Shown: positions 8,963-18,839, numbered from the stretch's first letter. The stretch: DNA of 64,000 bases from Edaphobacter sp. (GCA_025462645.1 JAOAPB010000069.1:124001-188000), one strand, 5' to 3'. Made by a program: numbers and translations. The notes: generated by a model not told the origin, from the letters alone.

Positions 8963-9766
8963 TCACTTCAGCAGCAGCGCCACCGCCTGACCTACCGTAA
9001 TGTCATCAGGCAGCTGCCTGAAATCGCTATGCGCCGCATGCTGCTTCCTGCCAATCGCCTTGAAGAAGATAGCCCGCCCGTTGATATCGGTATCCAGCAC
9101 CGCAGTCTTCCACTCATCCGCTCTTACCCGGTCGCGCGTCGTGCTGAAGTTGCTGCCGGCCTTGATCGTCGCCACCAACCCAAATCCGATACTCACATCC
9201 GCTGGCAGCCGCCCCTCGATCTCATGCAGCCTCGTAGCCCCCTCATCGACCAGTAGCGATCCCGCCATGCCATGCAGCACCCGCTCCTCCAGCGACTGCG
9301 GGGCATAAGAGTCATTCGGCTTGAAGTCGATCCTCCAGAACCCGTTCTCCTCGCGCGGCCCACTCAACTCAAATGCCTTCGTCAGCATCTCCAGCATCTG
9401 CTTCGCGTGCTTCTCGTCATTCTTCAGTGCAAGCTCTCTTCTCTCGAAGACGTCCGGATGCGCCGCAATATCCGCCAACCGAGCCCTTTCCATCGCCGCG
9501 CGGTCACCGCTCAACGGCTGACCGTCCTCCGCCATCAGCATCCGCACCTTGCCTACGGACGTCTCTGCCACGCGCTCCCGCCACAGATGTCCGCCCGTCC
9601 GCTCCGAACGCTCCTCCGACACATACAGATAACGCCCGCGATGCAGCTCCGCCGCATTCTCATTCCCAACCATCGCGTCCACAATCTGCCGAGCCGTCCT
9701 GCCACTCTGCGCAACCGCCGCAGCCGACCCCAGTAACATCAAGCTAACAACCAAGCCAAAACGCAT
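8963..9766 (-). CDS. Exported protein of unknown function upstream of tgt
   Basis: I do not recognise this family. The ORF track starts at a TTG, but the ATG eight codons further in is better: it has a GGAG nine bases upstream and opens directly onto a signal peptide, MRFGLVVSLMLLGSAAAVAQ. The mature part, about 245 residues, is soluble and mixed alpha/beta. It has an N-terminal motif TARQIVDAMV and later a run of strands reminiscent of outer-membrane lipoprotein-sorting (LolA/LolB) proteins, though I cannot confirm that. It precedes tgt by 24 bases on the same strand. Confidence 0.6.
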   Translation of the reverse strand: MRFGLVVSLMLLGSAAAVAQSGRTARQIVDAMVGNENAAELHRGRYLYVSEERSERTGGHLWRERVAETSVGKVRMLMAEDGQPLSGDRAAMERARLADIAAHPDVFERRELALKNDEKHAKQMLEMLTKAFELSGPREENGFWRIDFKPNDSYAPQSLEERVLHGMAGSLLVDEGATRLHEIEGRLPADVSIGFGLVATIKAGSNFSTTRDRVRADEWKTAVLDTDINGRAIFFKAIGRKQHAAHSDFRQLPDDITVGQAVALLLK

Positions 9767-9938
9767 CCTGATTAACTCCACTCGTCTCAAATCAGACCTC
9801 TACTCCCTTTGACGCACATAGACCATCATCAGCGACCAATAGACGCGTTCGCGTCGAAATCTCCAACAAACCATGCCACCAACTCACGTAACCTAACCCT
9901 CAGTTCCAGGCTAAATTCTTCGTAAACTCCGCGAAACC

Positions 9939-11495
9939 TCATCGATCCTGAGAATCCGCTCCACCCTCCGTCCGCAAGATCAGGCCGCCACTCACAGAGG
10001 CAGCCACCGCTAATCCAGCAGCCAACCATAACACCACGCGAAAGCTGGTGACGAAAGCCTCATCCACCGCAATACGCCCACGCGCATCGCCCGTCTCGAT
10101 CGCAGCCAGCCTGCCCCGCTGCTCCTCGATCTGCCGCGCCTCCTCTACCGGTACACCAGCTCTCTGCAACCGCCTGTCCAGTGCCCGTTCAAACACGCAA
10201 AAAAAAATCAGCCCAAACAAAGCAATGGCCAGCAGACCGGCCACCCGCGACACTGCATTGTTCACCCCCGATGCCACACCCGCTCGGCTCTGATCTACTG
10301 AGCTCATCACCACCGTCGTCAGCGGAGCCACGCTCACCGCCATCCCAAACCCAAGCACCACGACCGCCGGGAAATACGTCGTCCAGTACGATCCTCCGAT
10401 CCCAGGCCGTGTCAGCAACGCAAACCCCGATCCCGCGATCAATGGCCCAACAATCAACGGTACTCGCGCTCCGTATCGGGCCACCAACCCACCCGACCAT
10501 CGAGACAACACAAAGATCAGCAGAATCAGCGGCAGCAGCGACCCTCCAGCCGCGGTGGGCGAATAGTGCTGCACTTGAATCAGGTTCAGCGGCAGATAGA
10601 ACATCGCACCACTCAACGCCGCATACAGAAAGAGCGTAAGCAGATTCGCTCCCATGAAGTTGCGAACACGAAACAGACTTAGAGGCATCATCGGCGCAAC
10701 CGACCGCCTCTCTACAAACACAAACCCCACCAGCAACATCACTCCGCCAATGCCCGCGACAAGAACAAGCCACCCACCTCGCACCCATTCAATCAGTGCA
10801 AACGTAATACCGCTCAGTCCAGTTGTCACCAGCGCAGCACCCACCCCGTCCAGGCTCTGAGAATCCTCCTCGTCTCTGCTCTCCGGCACCTTCCACAGAG
10901 TAATCAGAACCGTCACCACCGCCAGCGGCACATTCAGAAAGAACACCCACCGCCACGATCCATGCTGCACCAGCCACCCGCCCATCACCGGCCCGAACGC
11001 CGTCGTAATCGCTGTGAAGCCCGACCACGTCCCGATCGCGCCCCCCCGCTTCTCTGTAGCAAACGAAGCGCTGATCAGCGCCAGGCTGCCCGGAACCAGT
11101 AATGCCCCGCCAATCCCCTGCAAGCTCCGCGCCAGAATCAGCTGTCCGATGCTCTGCGCCATCCCACACCCCACCGAAGCCAGCGCAAACACAAACACGC
11201 CCACGGTAAAGACTTTTCGCCTTCCATAGATGTCGCCCAGCGACCCACCCACCAGCAACAGCGCCGACAGAAACAGCGCATAGGCCTCCACCACCCACTG
11301 CACACCCGCTCCACTCGCGTGTAGTCCTGTCTGCAGCGCCGGCAGAGCGACATTCACCACGGTGCCGTCGATGAATGCCATGCTGGACCCCAGCACCGTC
11401 GCCACCAGTACCCAGACCCCACCGTCCGCCGCTGGCCCCGCAGCCCGCCTCGAGACGATCGCAGCTCCATCATGCGGCCTATCCACGCAGTTCAC
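9939..11495 (-). CDS. MFS drug efflux transporter, DHA2 (EmrB/QacA) family
   Basis: This inner-membrane antiporter probably exports toxic compounds. The 518-residue protein has about 14 hydrophobic segments, as in the DHA2 family. Visible signatures are the first-helix motif [16 protein letters not shown], loop 2-3 motif [11 protein letters not shown], the helix-4 [17 protein letters not shown], and motif C in GPVMGGWL. The start is GTG. Near the C-terminus a charged helical loop ([16 protein letters not shown]) interrupts the last helices. No membrane-fusion partner or repressor gene is adjacent, so the substrate cannot be inferred. Confidence 0.9.
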   Translation of the reverse strand: MNCVDRPHDGAAIVSRRAAGPAADGGVWVLVATVLGSSMAFIDGTVVNVALPALQTGLHASGAGVQWVVEAYALFLSALLLVGGSLGDIYGRRKVFTVGVFVFALASVGCGMAQSIGQLILARSLQGIGGALLVPGSLALISASFATEKRGGAIGTWSGFTAITTAFGPVMGGWLVQHGSWRWVFFLNVPLAVVTVLITLWKVPESRDEEDSQSLDGVGAALVTTGLSGITFALIEWVRGGWLVLVAGIGGVMLLVGFVFVERRSVAPMMPLSLFRVRNFMGANLLTLFLYAALSGAMFYLPLNLIQVQHYSPTAAGGSLLPLILLIFVLSRWSGGLVARYGARVPLIVGPLIAGSGFALLTRPGIGGSYWTTYFPAVVVLGFGMAVSVAPLTTVVMSSVDQSRAGVASGVNNAVSRVAGLLAIALFGLIFFCVFERALDRRLQRAGVPVEEARQIEEQRGRLAAIETGDARGRIAVDEAFVTSFRVVLWLAAGLAVAASVSGGLILRTEGGADSQDR

Positions 11496-11622
11496 CTCAC
11501 CCGCACAGACACAAGCACCTTCACCCTACACCATCGCAATGCCGGTTCGATCCCGCTTCGATCCAAAGAAAAATGCCAGCCACCCGGAAGGGCAGCTGGC
11601 ATCGGTAAGTCTCTCTGAGAGT

Positions 11623-14600
11623 TTAGAAGAGCACCTTCAAACCAAACTGAGCGATGCGCGGATCGAACGTATTGGTGATCGTTCCACCAGTAAGTCCATT
11701 GGCCGATGTTCCGATGCCGCCGCCGGGCGTAGTGAAGTTGGTATGGTTGAAGGCGTTGTAGAGCTCCCCGCGAAACTCTACCTTCAGCGTCTCCACTGGA
11801 GTATCGAACCGTTTGTTGAAGGCGATGTTGAGGTTGTTGTAGATGGGGCTGCGGCCTGGATCGCGCGACATATTGCCGAACGGGCTGGCGAGAACTCCAT
11901 TGACAAGGCTGGGTGGCAGAGAGACCGCAGCCAGGTTGATGTACTGCAACGAGGTTCCCGTCGACTTCGACTTGTCTATCGAATTCAGCGCGACACCAGG
12001 CACACGGTTAGGCCGATAGAGATTGGAGCCGCGATAGCTCGCCGCAATGCCCGAGACCTGGTTTTGCGTGGAAGGGCTGTAGTTGATCTGGTATGGGAAA
12101 CCCGACTGCGCCTGGTTGACGGCAGAGACCTGCCACTGGCCCAGAACCTGGTTGAGGATGCCGCCTGTATTCATGAAGCGGCGGTTCCGGCCGAAGGGCA
12201 ACTCGTAGACCAGCGATGTTGTGTTGATCAATGGCTGGTTGTACTCCGACTGGCCATAGTCTGCGGCGGGATTGCGATAGTCCTGCATCGAGGGCGTATT
12301 CGCTTCGAGCGAGGCTCCCGCGTTATCCAGCGCGTGCGACCACGTAAACGAATTCAGCAGCGTGAGCCCGGCCACCATGCGCTGCTCGTAGCGCACCTGC
12401 AATGCGTCATAGTGCGAATAGGCCTCGTGGAGGGCAATCGTGATATCGCCATAGGTGGGGATGGGGCGAGTGAACTTTCCAGCCGTAATCACATTCGGAT
12501 TAGCCTGGTTGTAGTTGGCGAACTGCAGCAGCTTCAAACCGTGGTTGCCGACATAAGCGATGTCCAGCAGCGTGTTCTTCATCAACGTGCGCTGCACGTC
12601 CAGATAGTAGTTATGGACGTAGCTGTCGCGGTAGCGGTTCGAGTCGATATAGCTGATGTTGTCCGTAATCGGATTGAAGGTCAGTGTGCTCGACGGGAAG
12701 CCCTGATCGATCGGAGTATAGGTACCCGCACCTCCAGCACGCGTTGGAGCCTGCGTCACCGTGACGAACAGCGCCTCCGGCGGATTGATCGCGAGGATGT
12801 TGCCCGAGCCAGCGCGATCGTAGTGCGAGAAGCTGATACCGTAACCGCCGCGAATCGCCGTCTTGTCGTCGACGGTATAAGCAAAACCAAACCGTGGCGC
12901 GAAGTCGTTGCGGTCCGGATTGTAGCCATACTTGTTGCCACTCATTGAGACGGGCACAATTGCCGACAGCGGGTTGGGCCCCATCGCGACGGTTGGGTCA
13001 AAGTTCGACTGCAGGTTCTTCTGCTCGTAGTACGGCGTCGAGTACTCGTAGCGCAAACCTATATTGAGTGTCAGCCTCGGCGACACCTTCCAATCATCCT
13101 GCACGTACGCAAAGTGCGACTGGTTCCGCAGGTGAGCAACAAAGTACGACGAGAGGGAGTACGCGCTCGACGCTCCCCACAGGAAGTCCGCAAAGTAGTT
13201 GTCTGTCGTAGCTGTCTCCGAGTTGACCACTTTGCCACCAGCATATTGCCGGCTATAAGCGCCACCGAAGGTGAATCCCCCATACAGCGGATTCGTATCC
13301 TGCACCGCCATCCAGGTGTGCTGATACTCGTAGCCCGTCTTCAACGAGTGGTTGTGAATCACCCACGAGTAGTTGATCTTGGGATTGAGCAGTGCCGGAT
13401 TCTGGAACTGTGGATTCGTCGTCTGGCGGCCAAGGGCAGCGATGCCCGTGATACCGATGCCCGGGATACCTCCCGCAACGATAGGATCGGTAGGCAGCCC
13501 AGGAAAGTTGATGCCTGCATTCGTCCCAATCGAGGTCGAGAACTTTCCGGCCTTCGTCCGAGACAGGCCGAAGCGCGCATCCAGCAGTTGGTTCGAGCTG
13601 ATCACACGCGTATAGCCAACCGCAACCTGCTGATCGAGAATCCGCTGCTTGCCGTTCGAATTGCCGTCCAGGGGGAGCCCGAAGATCGGAAAGTCCGTCG
13701 CATTCTGCTTCAGGTCAGACACGCGCAGGAAGAACGAATTGCGCGAATTCATGGTGTAGTCGAGCCGAAGGTCTCCCTTATCCGAAAAATTCTGCGAGCG
13801 CTGCAGCGTTGTGAAGTTGCTCGTGGTCGCTCCGGTGTTCGGCAGCTGACTGATCAGGCCTGCAATCGTCTTCGCCGCCGGAGAGATATCGGACGCATTC
13901 AGAATCGACGTACCGGCGGTGTATGGAGTTCCGGTGTAAGGATCGTAGACCGTCTTGCTGAACTTTCCCAGAAGCTGATTCGGCGTCGGCAGCGTAGCGG
14001 TAGACACCTGCTTACGAATCTGCCGGAAGCCCTCGTAGTCAAGGAAGAAGAACAGGCGATCGTGAAGGATCGGGCCGCCGATATTGCCGCCAAACTGGTT
14101 GCGATTGAACTGAGGCTTCTTGGTTCCCGCGGGGCTGAAGAAGCCCCTGGCATTCAGGTCTGTGTTGCGGAGAAACTCGTACACGCGTCCGTGGAACTGA
14201 TTCGTTCCCTGTGCGAACGCCACGTTGATCACGGCGCCCGACGCACGTCCATACTCAGCCGATTCGTTGTTCGTCACCACTTGAAACTGAGCAATGGAGT
14301 CCGGCGCAGGCTGAATGATCTGGTTCGAAAATCCCTGATTCGACTCGCCGTACGCATTATTGTCCATACCGTCGAGCAGGAAGTTGTTGAAGATCGAGCG
14401 TTGTCCGTTCACGTTGAACGAGCCCTCACGCAGCAAACCTGTGTTCGACGCGGTGGACATCGAGCCTGTCGTCTGACGAACACCCGTCGTCAGCCCGATC
14501 AGGTCGGAGTAGTTACGGCTCACCAGCGGCAGCGCCGCCGTCTGGTACTGCGTTATGATCTGTCCGCGCTGGCTCGTATCCGTCTCCACCTGCAACGACA

Positions 14601-14970
14601 CACCCGAGACCTCGACGGTCGTATTCGTGTCTCCAACCTTCAGCGTCAGATCGATGCGCTGACGGCTTGAGACCGATACCGTGATGTCCGTTGCATTCGC
14701 CGGAGAGAAGCCCTCATGCGTGACCTTAACGTTGTACTGACCCACACGCAGCGCTGGCACCTCATAGTCGCCGCTGTCATTGGTCGTACGCGTGCTTACG
14801 ACACCCGTGCTGATGTTCGTTACCGCTACCGTAGCGCCGGAGACAACCGCTCCTGTTCCATCATGAATCGTTCCTACGATGCTGCCGTTTTCAAACTGAG
14901 CAAGCAGGACTGCCGGGAACAGAAACAGGCACAGCATAACCGCAAGGAGGGCTCCAGAAAATTTATGCAT
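11623..14970 (-). CDS. TonB-dependent receptor, Oar-like (receptor 1)
   Basis: This is an outer-membrane receptor of about 1115 residues. The ORF-track start overlaps the upstream gene and lies before a poor leader; the ATG at residue 62 opens a clean signal peptide, MHKFSGALLAVMLCLFLFP. It is followed by a carboxypeptidase-regulatory Ig-like domain (SIVGTIHDGTGAVVSGA, roughly residues 30-115). Next are a plug with the Oar hallmark LPLVSRNYSDLIGLTTG and a long beta barrel with LRYEYSTPY and APRFGFAY strands. It ends in Phe (LKVLF), as outer-membrane barrels do. It sits 100 bases behind an exported glycerophosphodiesterase on the same strand, so the ligand may be linked to phosphodiesters; this is positional inference only. 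Confidence 0.92.
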   Translation of the reverse strand: MHKFSGALLAVMLCLFLFPAVLLAQFENGSIVGTIHDGTGAVVSGATVAVTNISTGVVSTRTTNDSGDYEVPALRVGQYNVKVTHEGFSPANATDITVSVSSRQRIDLTLKVGDTNTTVEVSGVSLQVETDTSQRGQIITQYQTAALPLVSRNYSDLIGLTTGVRQTTGSMSTASNTGLLREGSFNVNGQRSIFNNFLLDGMDNNAYGESNQGFSNQIIQPAPDSIAQFQVVTNNESAEYGRASGAVINVAFAQGTNQFHGRVYEFLRNTDLNARGFFSPAGTKKPQFNRNQFGGNIGGPILHDRLFFFLDYEGFRQIRKQVSTATLPTPNQLLGKFSKTVYDPYTGTPYTAGTSILNASDISPAAKTIAGLISQLPNTGATTSNFTTLQRSQNFSDKGDLRLDYTMNSRNSFFLRVSDLKQNATDFPIFGLPLDGNSNGKQRILDQQVAVGYTRVISSNQLLDARFGLSRTKAGKFSTSIGTNAGINFPGLPTDPIVAGGIPGIGITGIAALGRQTTNPQFQNPALLNPKINYSWVIHNHSLKTGYEYQHTWMAVQDTNPLYGGFTFGGAYSRQYAGGKVVNSETATTDNYFADFLWGASSAYSLSSYFVAHLRNQSHFAYVQDDWKVSPRLTLNIGLRYEYSTPYYEQKNLQSNFDPTVAMGPNPLSAIVPVSMSGNKYGYNPDRNDFAPRFGFAYTVDDKTAIRGGYGISFSHYDRAGSGNILAINPPEALFVTVTQAPTRAGGAGTYTPIDQGFPSSTLTFNPITDNISYIDSNRYRDSYVHNYYLDVQRTLMKNTLLDIAYVGNHGLKLLQFANYNQANPNVITAGKFTRPIPTYGDITIALHEAYSHYDALQVRYEQRMVAGLTLLNSFTWSHALDNAGASLEANTPSMQDYRNPAADYGQSEYNQPLINTTSLVYELPFGRNRRFMNTGGILNQVLGQWQVSAVNQAQSGFPYQINYSPSTQNQVSGIAASYRGSNLYRPNRVPGVALNSIDKSKSTGTSLQYINLAAVSLPPSLVNGVLASPFGNMSRDPGRSPIYNNLNIAFNKRFDTPVETLKVEFRGELYNAFNHTNFTTPGGGIGTSANGLTGGTITNTFDPRIAQFGLKVLF

Positions 14971-15070
14971 GTGTGCTAAGTTAGCGATGAAATATTTACA
15001 TGCTGTTACTGAACGATGAACAAACGATTTCAGGAGATGACCTCGTTTCGAACCTCGGCCTGCCGATCCA

Positions 15071-16252
15071 TCAAGGTTGAGAAGCTGTCTGGCCGGAGGC
15101 CTTCTGGCGCAGACTCTCCGGAACGAATTCACTGCTGAGCGTACGGCTACCACCGGTCAGATAATACGTCGGGATGCCGGGGTGCTGTTCCTCCACCAGA
15201 ATCAACGTACGAAAATCAAAGCTCTGCACCTCGGCGCGCGACTCCATGTGGTTGCGAACAATCGCCCCGCACAGAGTATCGACAAACACCTGCGGCGCCA
15301 CGGAGTGCTTCTTAGAAAGCTCGGCAGAAGCCTTCGTAGCCTGTCCTCCCGAAACCGCCGGAGGCAGCCGATCCGGAAGAATCTTCGTCTCCAGATTGAA
15401 CCGCACCCGATCCGCGTTGGCAGCCCGCTCTTTCGCCTGGGGCTGTCCCTTGCCCACGCCCTTGCGATAGTAGACCGCATAGAACTTTGCAAAGCGGAAG
15501 AGCGGCTCGGCATAAGTCGGAACATAGGGGCTAATCAGCTTCTCCTGCTTCGCAAAGGCTACTGCCACCGGCGAAAGCGCAAGGTCGTTCTTCTGATCCG
15601 GCCCAAAGTGCACCTTGTCGCAGATAAACGTCTTCTGCGCGTCGACGCTCGAGATGTCCTGAACGTAAACGCGGTTCTCCATCGTGTACGCGGACCCATC
15701 CGCCTTGCGGCACGACTCCGGATTTAGAAACTGATCGTGCCAGATCAGCGAGACCCCATCGGTAGTCACACCCGTATCCGTCTCGAGCGTTGTGCTCAAC
15801 TGGTCCAGTCCCGACTCAAACGAAGGCAGCGTGTTCTCCGGACGCAACCCTCGCCCGCCCCTGTGTGCCGACACATCGAAGCGAGCCAGCCTCTCCCGCT
15901 GCGCCGCCGTCGTAGCCGCCGCCCGCTCTTCCTGCAGCACCTGCTGCAGAATATCCGGCCAGTCAGTAATGATCCCATCGACTCCAAGCTTGATCTGCGC
16001 CCGGATCTTCTCCGCATCATTCGTCGTCCACGGAACGACCCGGAAGCCAGCCGCCTGAAGCGCATCGACCGGCACCTCATGATTCAGGACCGTGCCATCC
16101 ACCGGTGACAGCACCGGCCGCACCCCCACGCCATGCGTCTTCGCATGGTCCCATGCCTGCTGCATCAATCCGTTGTAAGGGTTGCTCTCCTGACCGTGAA
16201 GCATGGCTGCGGAAGCAAGGGCGAGGGAGACGATCCACGAAGCTCTATTCAT
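15071..16252 (-). CDS. Exported glycerophosphodiester phosphodiesterase, apparently circularly permuted
   Basis: The family hydrolyses deacylated phospholipids to glycerol-3-phosphate and an alcohol. I chose the ATG opening MNRASWIVSLALASAAMLHG because the longer ORF runs through a terminator. The 393-residue product has the catalytic N-terminal motifs HRGG and PENT only at residues 130-141, with ETDT and WHDQF after them and QSFDF near the end. The segment that normally closes the barrel, VVPWTTN followed by GVDGIITDWPDIL, instead lies at residues 72-102, before the HRG motif. No second copy of it occurs at the C-terminus. The order therefore looks like a circular permutation of the TIM barrel. 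It is probably periplasmic and possibly co-transcribed with receptor 1. Confidence 0.85.
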   Translation of the reverse strand: MNRASWIVSLALASAAMLHGQESNPYNGLMQQAWDHAKTHGVGVRPVLSPVDGTVLNHEVPVDALQAAGFRVVPWTTNDAEKIRAQIKLGVDGIITDWPDILQQVLQEERAAATTAAQRERLARFDVSAHRGGRGLRPENTLPSFESGLDQLSTTLETDTGVTTDGVSLIWHDQFLNPESCRKADGSAYTMENRVYVQDISSVDAQKTFICDKVHFGPDQKNDLALSPVAVAFAKQEKLISPYVPTYAEPLFRFAKFYAVYYRKGVGKGQPQAKERAANADRVRFNLETKILPDRLPPAVSGGQATKASAELSKKHSVAPQVFVDTLCGAIVRNHMESRAEVQSFDFRTLILVEEQHPGIPTYYLTGGSRTLSSEFVPESLRQKASGQTASQP

Positions 16253-16309
16253 AGCGGTACCGCCAGCTTCTACGGTTTTGGTTACACACGCATGAAGACT
16301 CAGGCTCAC

Positions 16310-16337
16310 AAAAAAAGAGGCGCCGAATGGGCACCTC
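16310..16337 (-). terminator. Rho-independent terminator of the beta-barrel gene
   Basis: On the minus strand, an 8-bp stem (gaggtgcc with ggcgcctc, one G-U pair) closes a 5-base loop and is followed by seven T residues. It lies after the outer-membrane barrel gene. It also falls inside the over-long ORF of the phosphodiesterase, supporting the internal start at 16252. Confidence 0.85.
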
Positions 16338-16413
16338 CTGGAGAGCAATACGATAACGAAACCAGAATAAGGTCCGCAGTCACCGCTGTCATGGCCCTAA
16401 AGACCGGCTTTCG

Positions 16414-16432
16414 CCTCCATCATTAGGTGGAG
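16414..16432. repeat. Imperfect palindrome downstream of the beta-barrel gene
   Basis: The sequence cctccatcattaggtggag has five-base inverted arms (ctcca/tggag). It resembles two similar palindromes upstream of the same gene. It may be a protein-binding site or a chance match. Confidence 0.4.
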
Positions 16433-16447
16433 ACAACGGCCAAGCCC

Positions 16448-17503
16448 CTAAAAATGGTGGGACAGACTCACAATCACCGTGTAGTCGGCAAAGAACGCGT
16501 CGCCATTCTTCGTATTGTTCTGTATCTCCGGCACGCTTGGCGGGCGATCGCGACGCAGCGCCCACGGCCCATTCACCGATAACGTCGTCCTACGCACATT
16601 AAACATCAACCCCGGGTCCAGCGACAGAATCGATCCCGGTCGCCGGAACCCGTCGCTGTCTCCCAGCAGATCCCGCACCGGCACGCCCTCGCCGCGAACC
16701 CCAAGGCTGAACGCCAGCCCACGCACCTTTGGCACGCCCTGTGTAACCCCGACGCGATACAGGTACTGGTCCGTCACCGACATCACGCTCTGCCCCGGCT
16801 GGCTCCGAAACGTCGCCACGCCATTCGTATTCCTCGGGTTGAATAGATACTGCGCCTGGTAGTACGCATCCGCCCGATGCCACATCGACTTATACCCCTG
16901 CGTCCCCAGCGAGAACCCCCATCCGCCATCGCCCGGCTGCATCGACTGGTCCGCCGTAGCCTTCACCATCTGGCCCTTGTACAGAGCCGTCCCCGTCGCA
17001 TCGTTGATCCCCGTCGGAATCTTCAGCGACGCGCTCACGGCGATATTCCCGCCGTTCTCCGTAGGTGGCCGGAAGATCCACGCCTGCCCTCCCACCGTCA
17101 TATCGCCCAACCCACTCACCTGAAACACACCCGTCGGCGGATACAGCTGATTGCGCGAGCCGTTATAGACCGGCACATCGGCAATAAAGCTCCAGCGCGG
17201 CGTAAACCTGTACTCCACCCCCACATCGAAGATGTTCTGGTGGTTCCGGATCGCATTCGCCCGCGGCAGCTCCGCGTCGCCTACAAAATACTTGTTCGAA
17301 TTGAACATCCGATAGCCGATGTCCACCGTCAGGTTATGAATCGACCAGCCCCCAAAGGAGCCTCCGTCATAGGTCTTCACCAGCTCGCTCATCGTGCGCT
17401 GATTCGTATGCGCCGCAACGCATCCCTGTGCTGACGCTCGCACGCCGGCAAGACCCACCGACGCAACCATAGCCGCCAAAATTATCTTCTGTATCTTTTT
17501 CAT
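16448..17503 (-). CDS. Outer-membrane beta-barrel protein, function unknown
   Basis: The 351-residue product starts at the ATG with a gagga ribosome-binding site, ten codons inside the ORF-track start. The signal peptide is MKKIQKIILAAMVASVGLAG followed by an Ala-rich cleavage region. The rest alternates hydrophobic and polar residues in strands such as NIFDVGVEYRFTPRWSFIADV. It ends in Phe (IVSLSHHF), as barrels recognised by the Bam machinery do. The pattern recalls the transporter-like barrel family annotated near phenol-degradation pathways (PF13557), but I cannot confirm membership. It is monocistronic with its own terminator, and palindromes lie upstream. Confidence 0.7.
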   Translation of the reverse strand: MKKIQKIILAAMVASVGLAGVRASAQGCVAAHTNQRTMSELVKTYDGGSFGGWSIHNLTVDIGYRMFNSNKYFVGDAELPRANAIRNHQNIFDVGVEYRFTPRWSFIADVPVYNGSRNQLYPPTGVFQVSGLGDMTVGGQAWIFRPPTENGGNIAVSASLKIPTGINDATGTALYKGQMVKATADQSMQPGDGGWGFSLGTQGYKSMWHRADAYYQAQYLFNPRNTNGVATFRSQPGQSVMSVTDQYLYRVGVTQGVPKVRGLAFSLGVRGEGVPVRDLLGDSDGFRRPGSILSLDPGLMFNVRRTTLSVNGPWALRRDRPPSVPEIQNNTKNGDAFFADYTVIVSLSHHF

Positions 17504-17569
17504 GAGAATTCCTCGAAGCAACTGGCCCCGCAAAACACTGTCCCGGAAAACGCTTTAGTAGGAGCGCAC

Positions 17570-17584
17570 CCACTCTAAGTGGAG
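17570..17584. promoter_or_regulatory. Palindrome ccactctaagtgg (candidate operator 1)
   Basis: Five-base arms ccact/agtgg flank cta. It lies 67 bases upstream of the beta-barrel gene start and 16 bases from a similar site. The spacing fits a pair of operators, but the binding protein is unknown. Confidence 0.4.
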
Positions 17585-17599
17585 CGTATCCTTGCTGTC

Positions 17600-17617
17600 T
17601 TCCACCTTTAGATGGAA
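17600..17617. promoter_or_regulatory. Palindrome ttccacctttagatggaa (candidate operator 2)
   Basis: Five-base arms (ttcca/tggaa) with near symmetry in the core. It shares the form CCAC-N-TTAG-TGG with the neighbouring site and with the palindrome downstream of the gene at 16414. Confidence 0.4.
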
Positions 17618-17861
17618 CTCCGCCCCAACCCACCAGTTTCGTTACCCCTGGCCGAAGTACACCTTCCCGCTACCTGGAGCCGTTCCCAGATCAAATTAAA
17701 GTCTCATCGGCAAAAAAATCGGCGTACACTTCCGCCGGGACCCCTCCATCGAAGTACCGGTTCTCACTGCTCGAGTACGCCCTCATGCGTCTCGCGGATT
17801 CGATCTCTGTCGCCGGTAGTCGCTGCACCACAAGTCTCTCCAGCCCAGGAGGCTGACATCC

Positions 17862-18728
17862 ATGAAAACTTCACCCACGCTCTCTCTCGGACTGTGTCTT
17901 CTCTTCGGCAGTCTCAGCACCCTCAACGCACAGGAAGCCGCACCCGCCATGCCGGGTCCGCCCAAGGTCCTCGTCGTCACCCGCGAGTTCCTCAAGCCCG
18001 GCAGATCCGGAGCCGCGCATCAAAAGACCGAAAGCGCCTTCGTCAACGCAATGACAGCCGCCAAGTGGCCCGTCCACTACTTCGCCATGAACTCCCTCTC
18101 CGGAGCCCCGCGCACCCTCTTCTTCATCGGCTACGAGTCCTTCGCCGCATGGGAGAAGGACAACCTCGCCACCGCCGGCAACCCCACTCTGGCCGCCGCT
18201 ATGGACCACGCCTCCGCCGCCGACGGCGATCTGCTCAGCAGCTACGACTCCAGCACCTTCATCCTCCGCGAAGACCTTAGTCTGCGCCAGGCCGTCGACA
18301 TCGCCCACATGCGCTACTTCGAGATCTCCCGTTTCGTCGTACGCCCCGGCCACATGAAGGAGTTCGAGGAGCTTGGCAAGCTCTACGTCGGCGGCTACGA
18401 GAAGACCATCCCCGACGCCCACTGGGCCACCTTCGAGAGCCTCTACGGCACAGACAACGGTGGAGTCTTCGTCGTCATCAACCCCATCAAGTCCATGGCC
18501 GAGATCGACCAGTCCCTTCCTCAGTCAAAGCAGTTCATGGATGCGATGGGCGAAGACGGCATGAAGAAGCTGGAGACGCTCTCAGCCTCCTGCATCGAGT
18601 CCGTCCAAACTAATCTCTTCGCCTTCACCCCCGACATGAGCTACCCGGCCGAAGAGTGGATCAAAGCCGACCCCACCTTCTGGAAGCCCAAGCCACGCAT
18701 TCAAACAAAGACACCCGCGACCCCCTAG
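17862..18728 (+). CDS. Exported protein with two related alpha/beta halves
   Basis: The function is unknown. The 288-residue protein has a signal peptide (MKTSPTLSLGLCLLFGSLST) and a caggagg ribosome-binding site. Two segments look like copies of one dimeric alpha/beta-barrel unit: VVTREFLKPGRSGAAHQKTE near residue 39 and FEISRFVVRPGHMKEFEEL near residue 154. Each is followed by a Trp- and aromatic-rich part (YFAMNSLSG; WATFESLYG). This resembles monooxygenase/NIPSNAP-like ferredoxin folds, which is inference. There is a separate NIPSNAP gene at 26125. Confidence 0.65.
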   Translation: MKTSPTLSLGLCLLFGSLSTLNAQEAAPAMPGPPKVLVVTREFLKPGRSGAAHQKTESAFVNAMTAAKWPVHYFAMNSLSGAPRTLFFIGYESFAAWEKDNLATAGNPTLAAAMDHASAADGDLLSSYDSSTFILREDLSLRQAVDIAHMRYFEISRFVVRPGHMKEFEELGKLYVGGYEKTIPDAHWATFESLYGTDNGGVFVVINPIKSMAEIDQSLPQSKQFMDAMGEDGMKKLETLSASCIESVQTNLFAFTPDMSYPAEEWIKADPTFWKPKPRIQTKTPATP

Positions 18729-18839
18729 CGCTCAACCGTCGCTTCCAGTGCAGCGCTGAAAATCGACAGGATCCAGCATGGGAACACCAGGCCCTTCTTC
18801 AAAAGTCTCACACTCAACAACGAAAGCACGTGCGCCACT

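Larger units (their letters stand above)
17504..17861. other. Divergent intergenic region with two palindromes
   Basis: This gene-free stretch separates the beta-barrel gene from the + strand exported-protein gene. It holds two palindromic sites about 70-115 bases upstream of the barrel start. A GC-poor stretch, atcaaattaaagtc, lies nearer the + strand gene. No coding potential was seen. Confidence 0.6.

Noticed and set aside
11362-14670. Two 500-aa + strand ORFs across the efflux pump and receptor 1
   Set aside because: Antisense shadows with Arg/Val-biased composition; the minus-strand genes are well supported by motifs.
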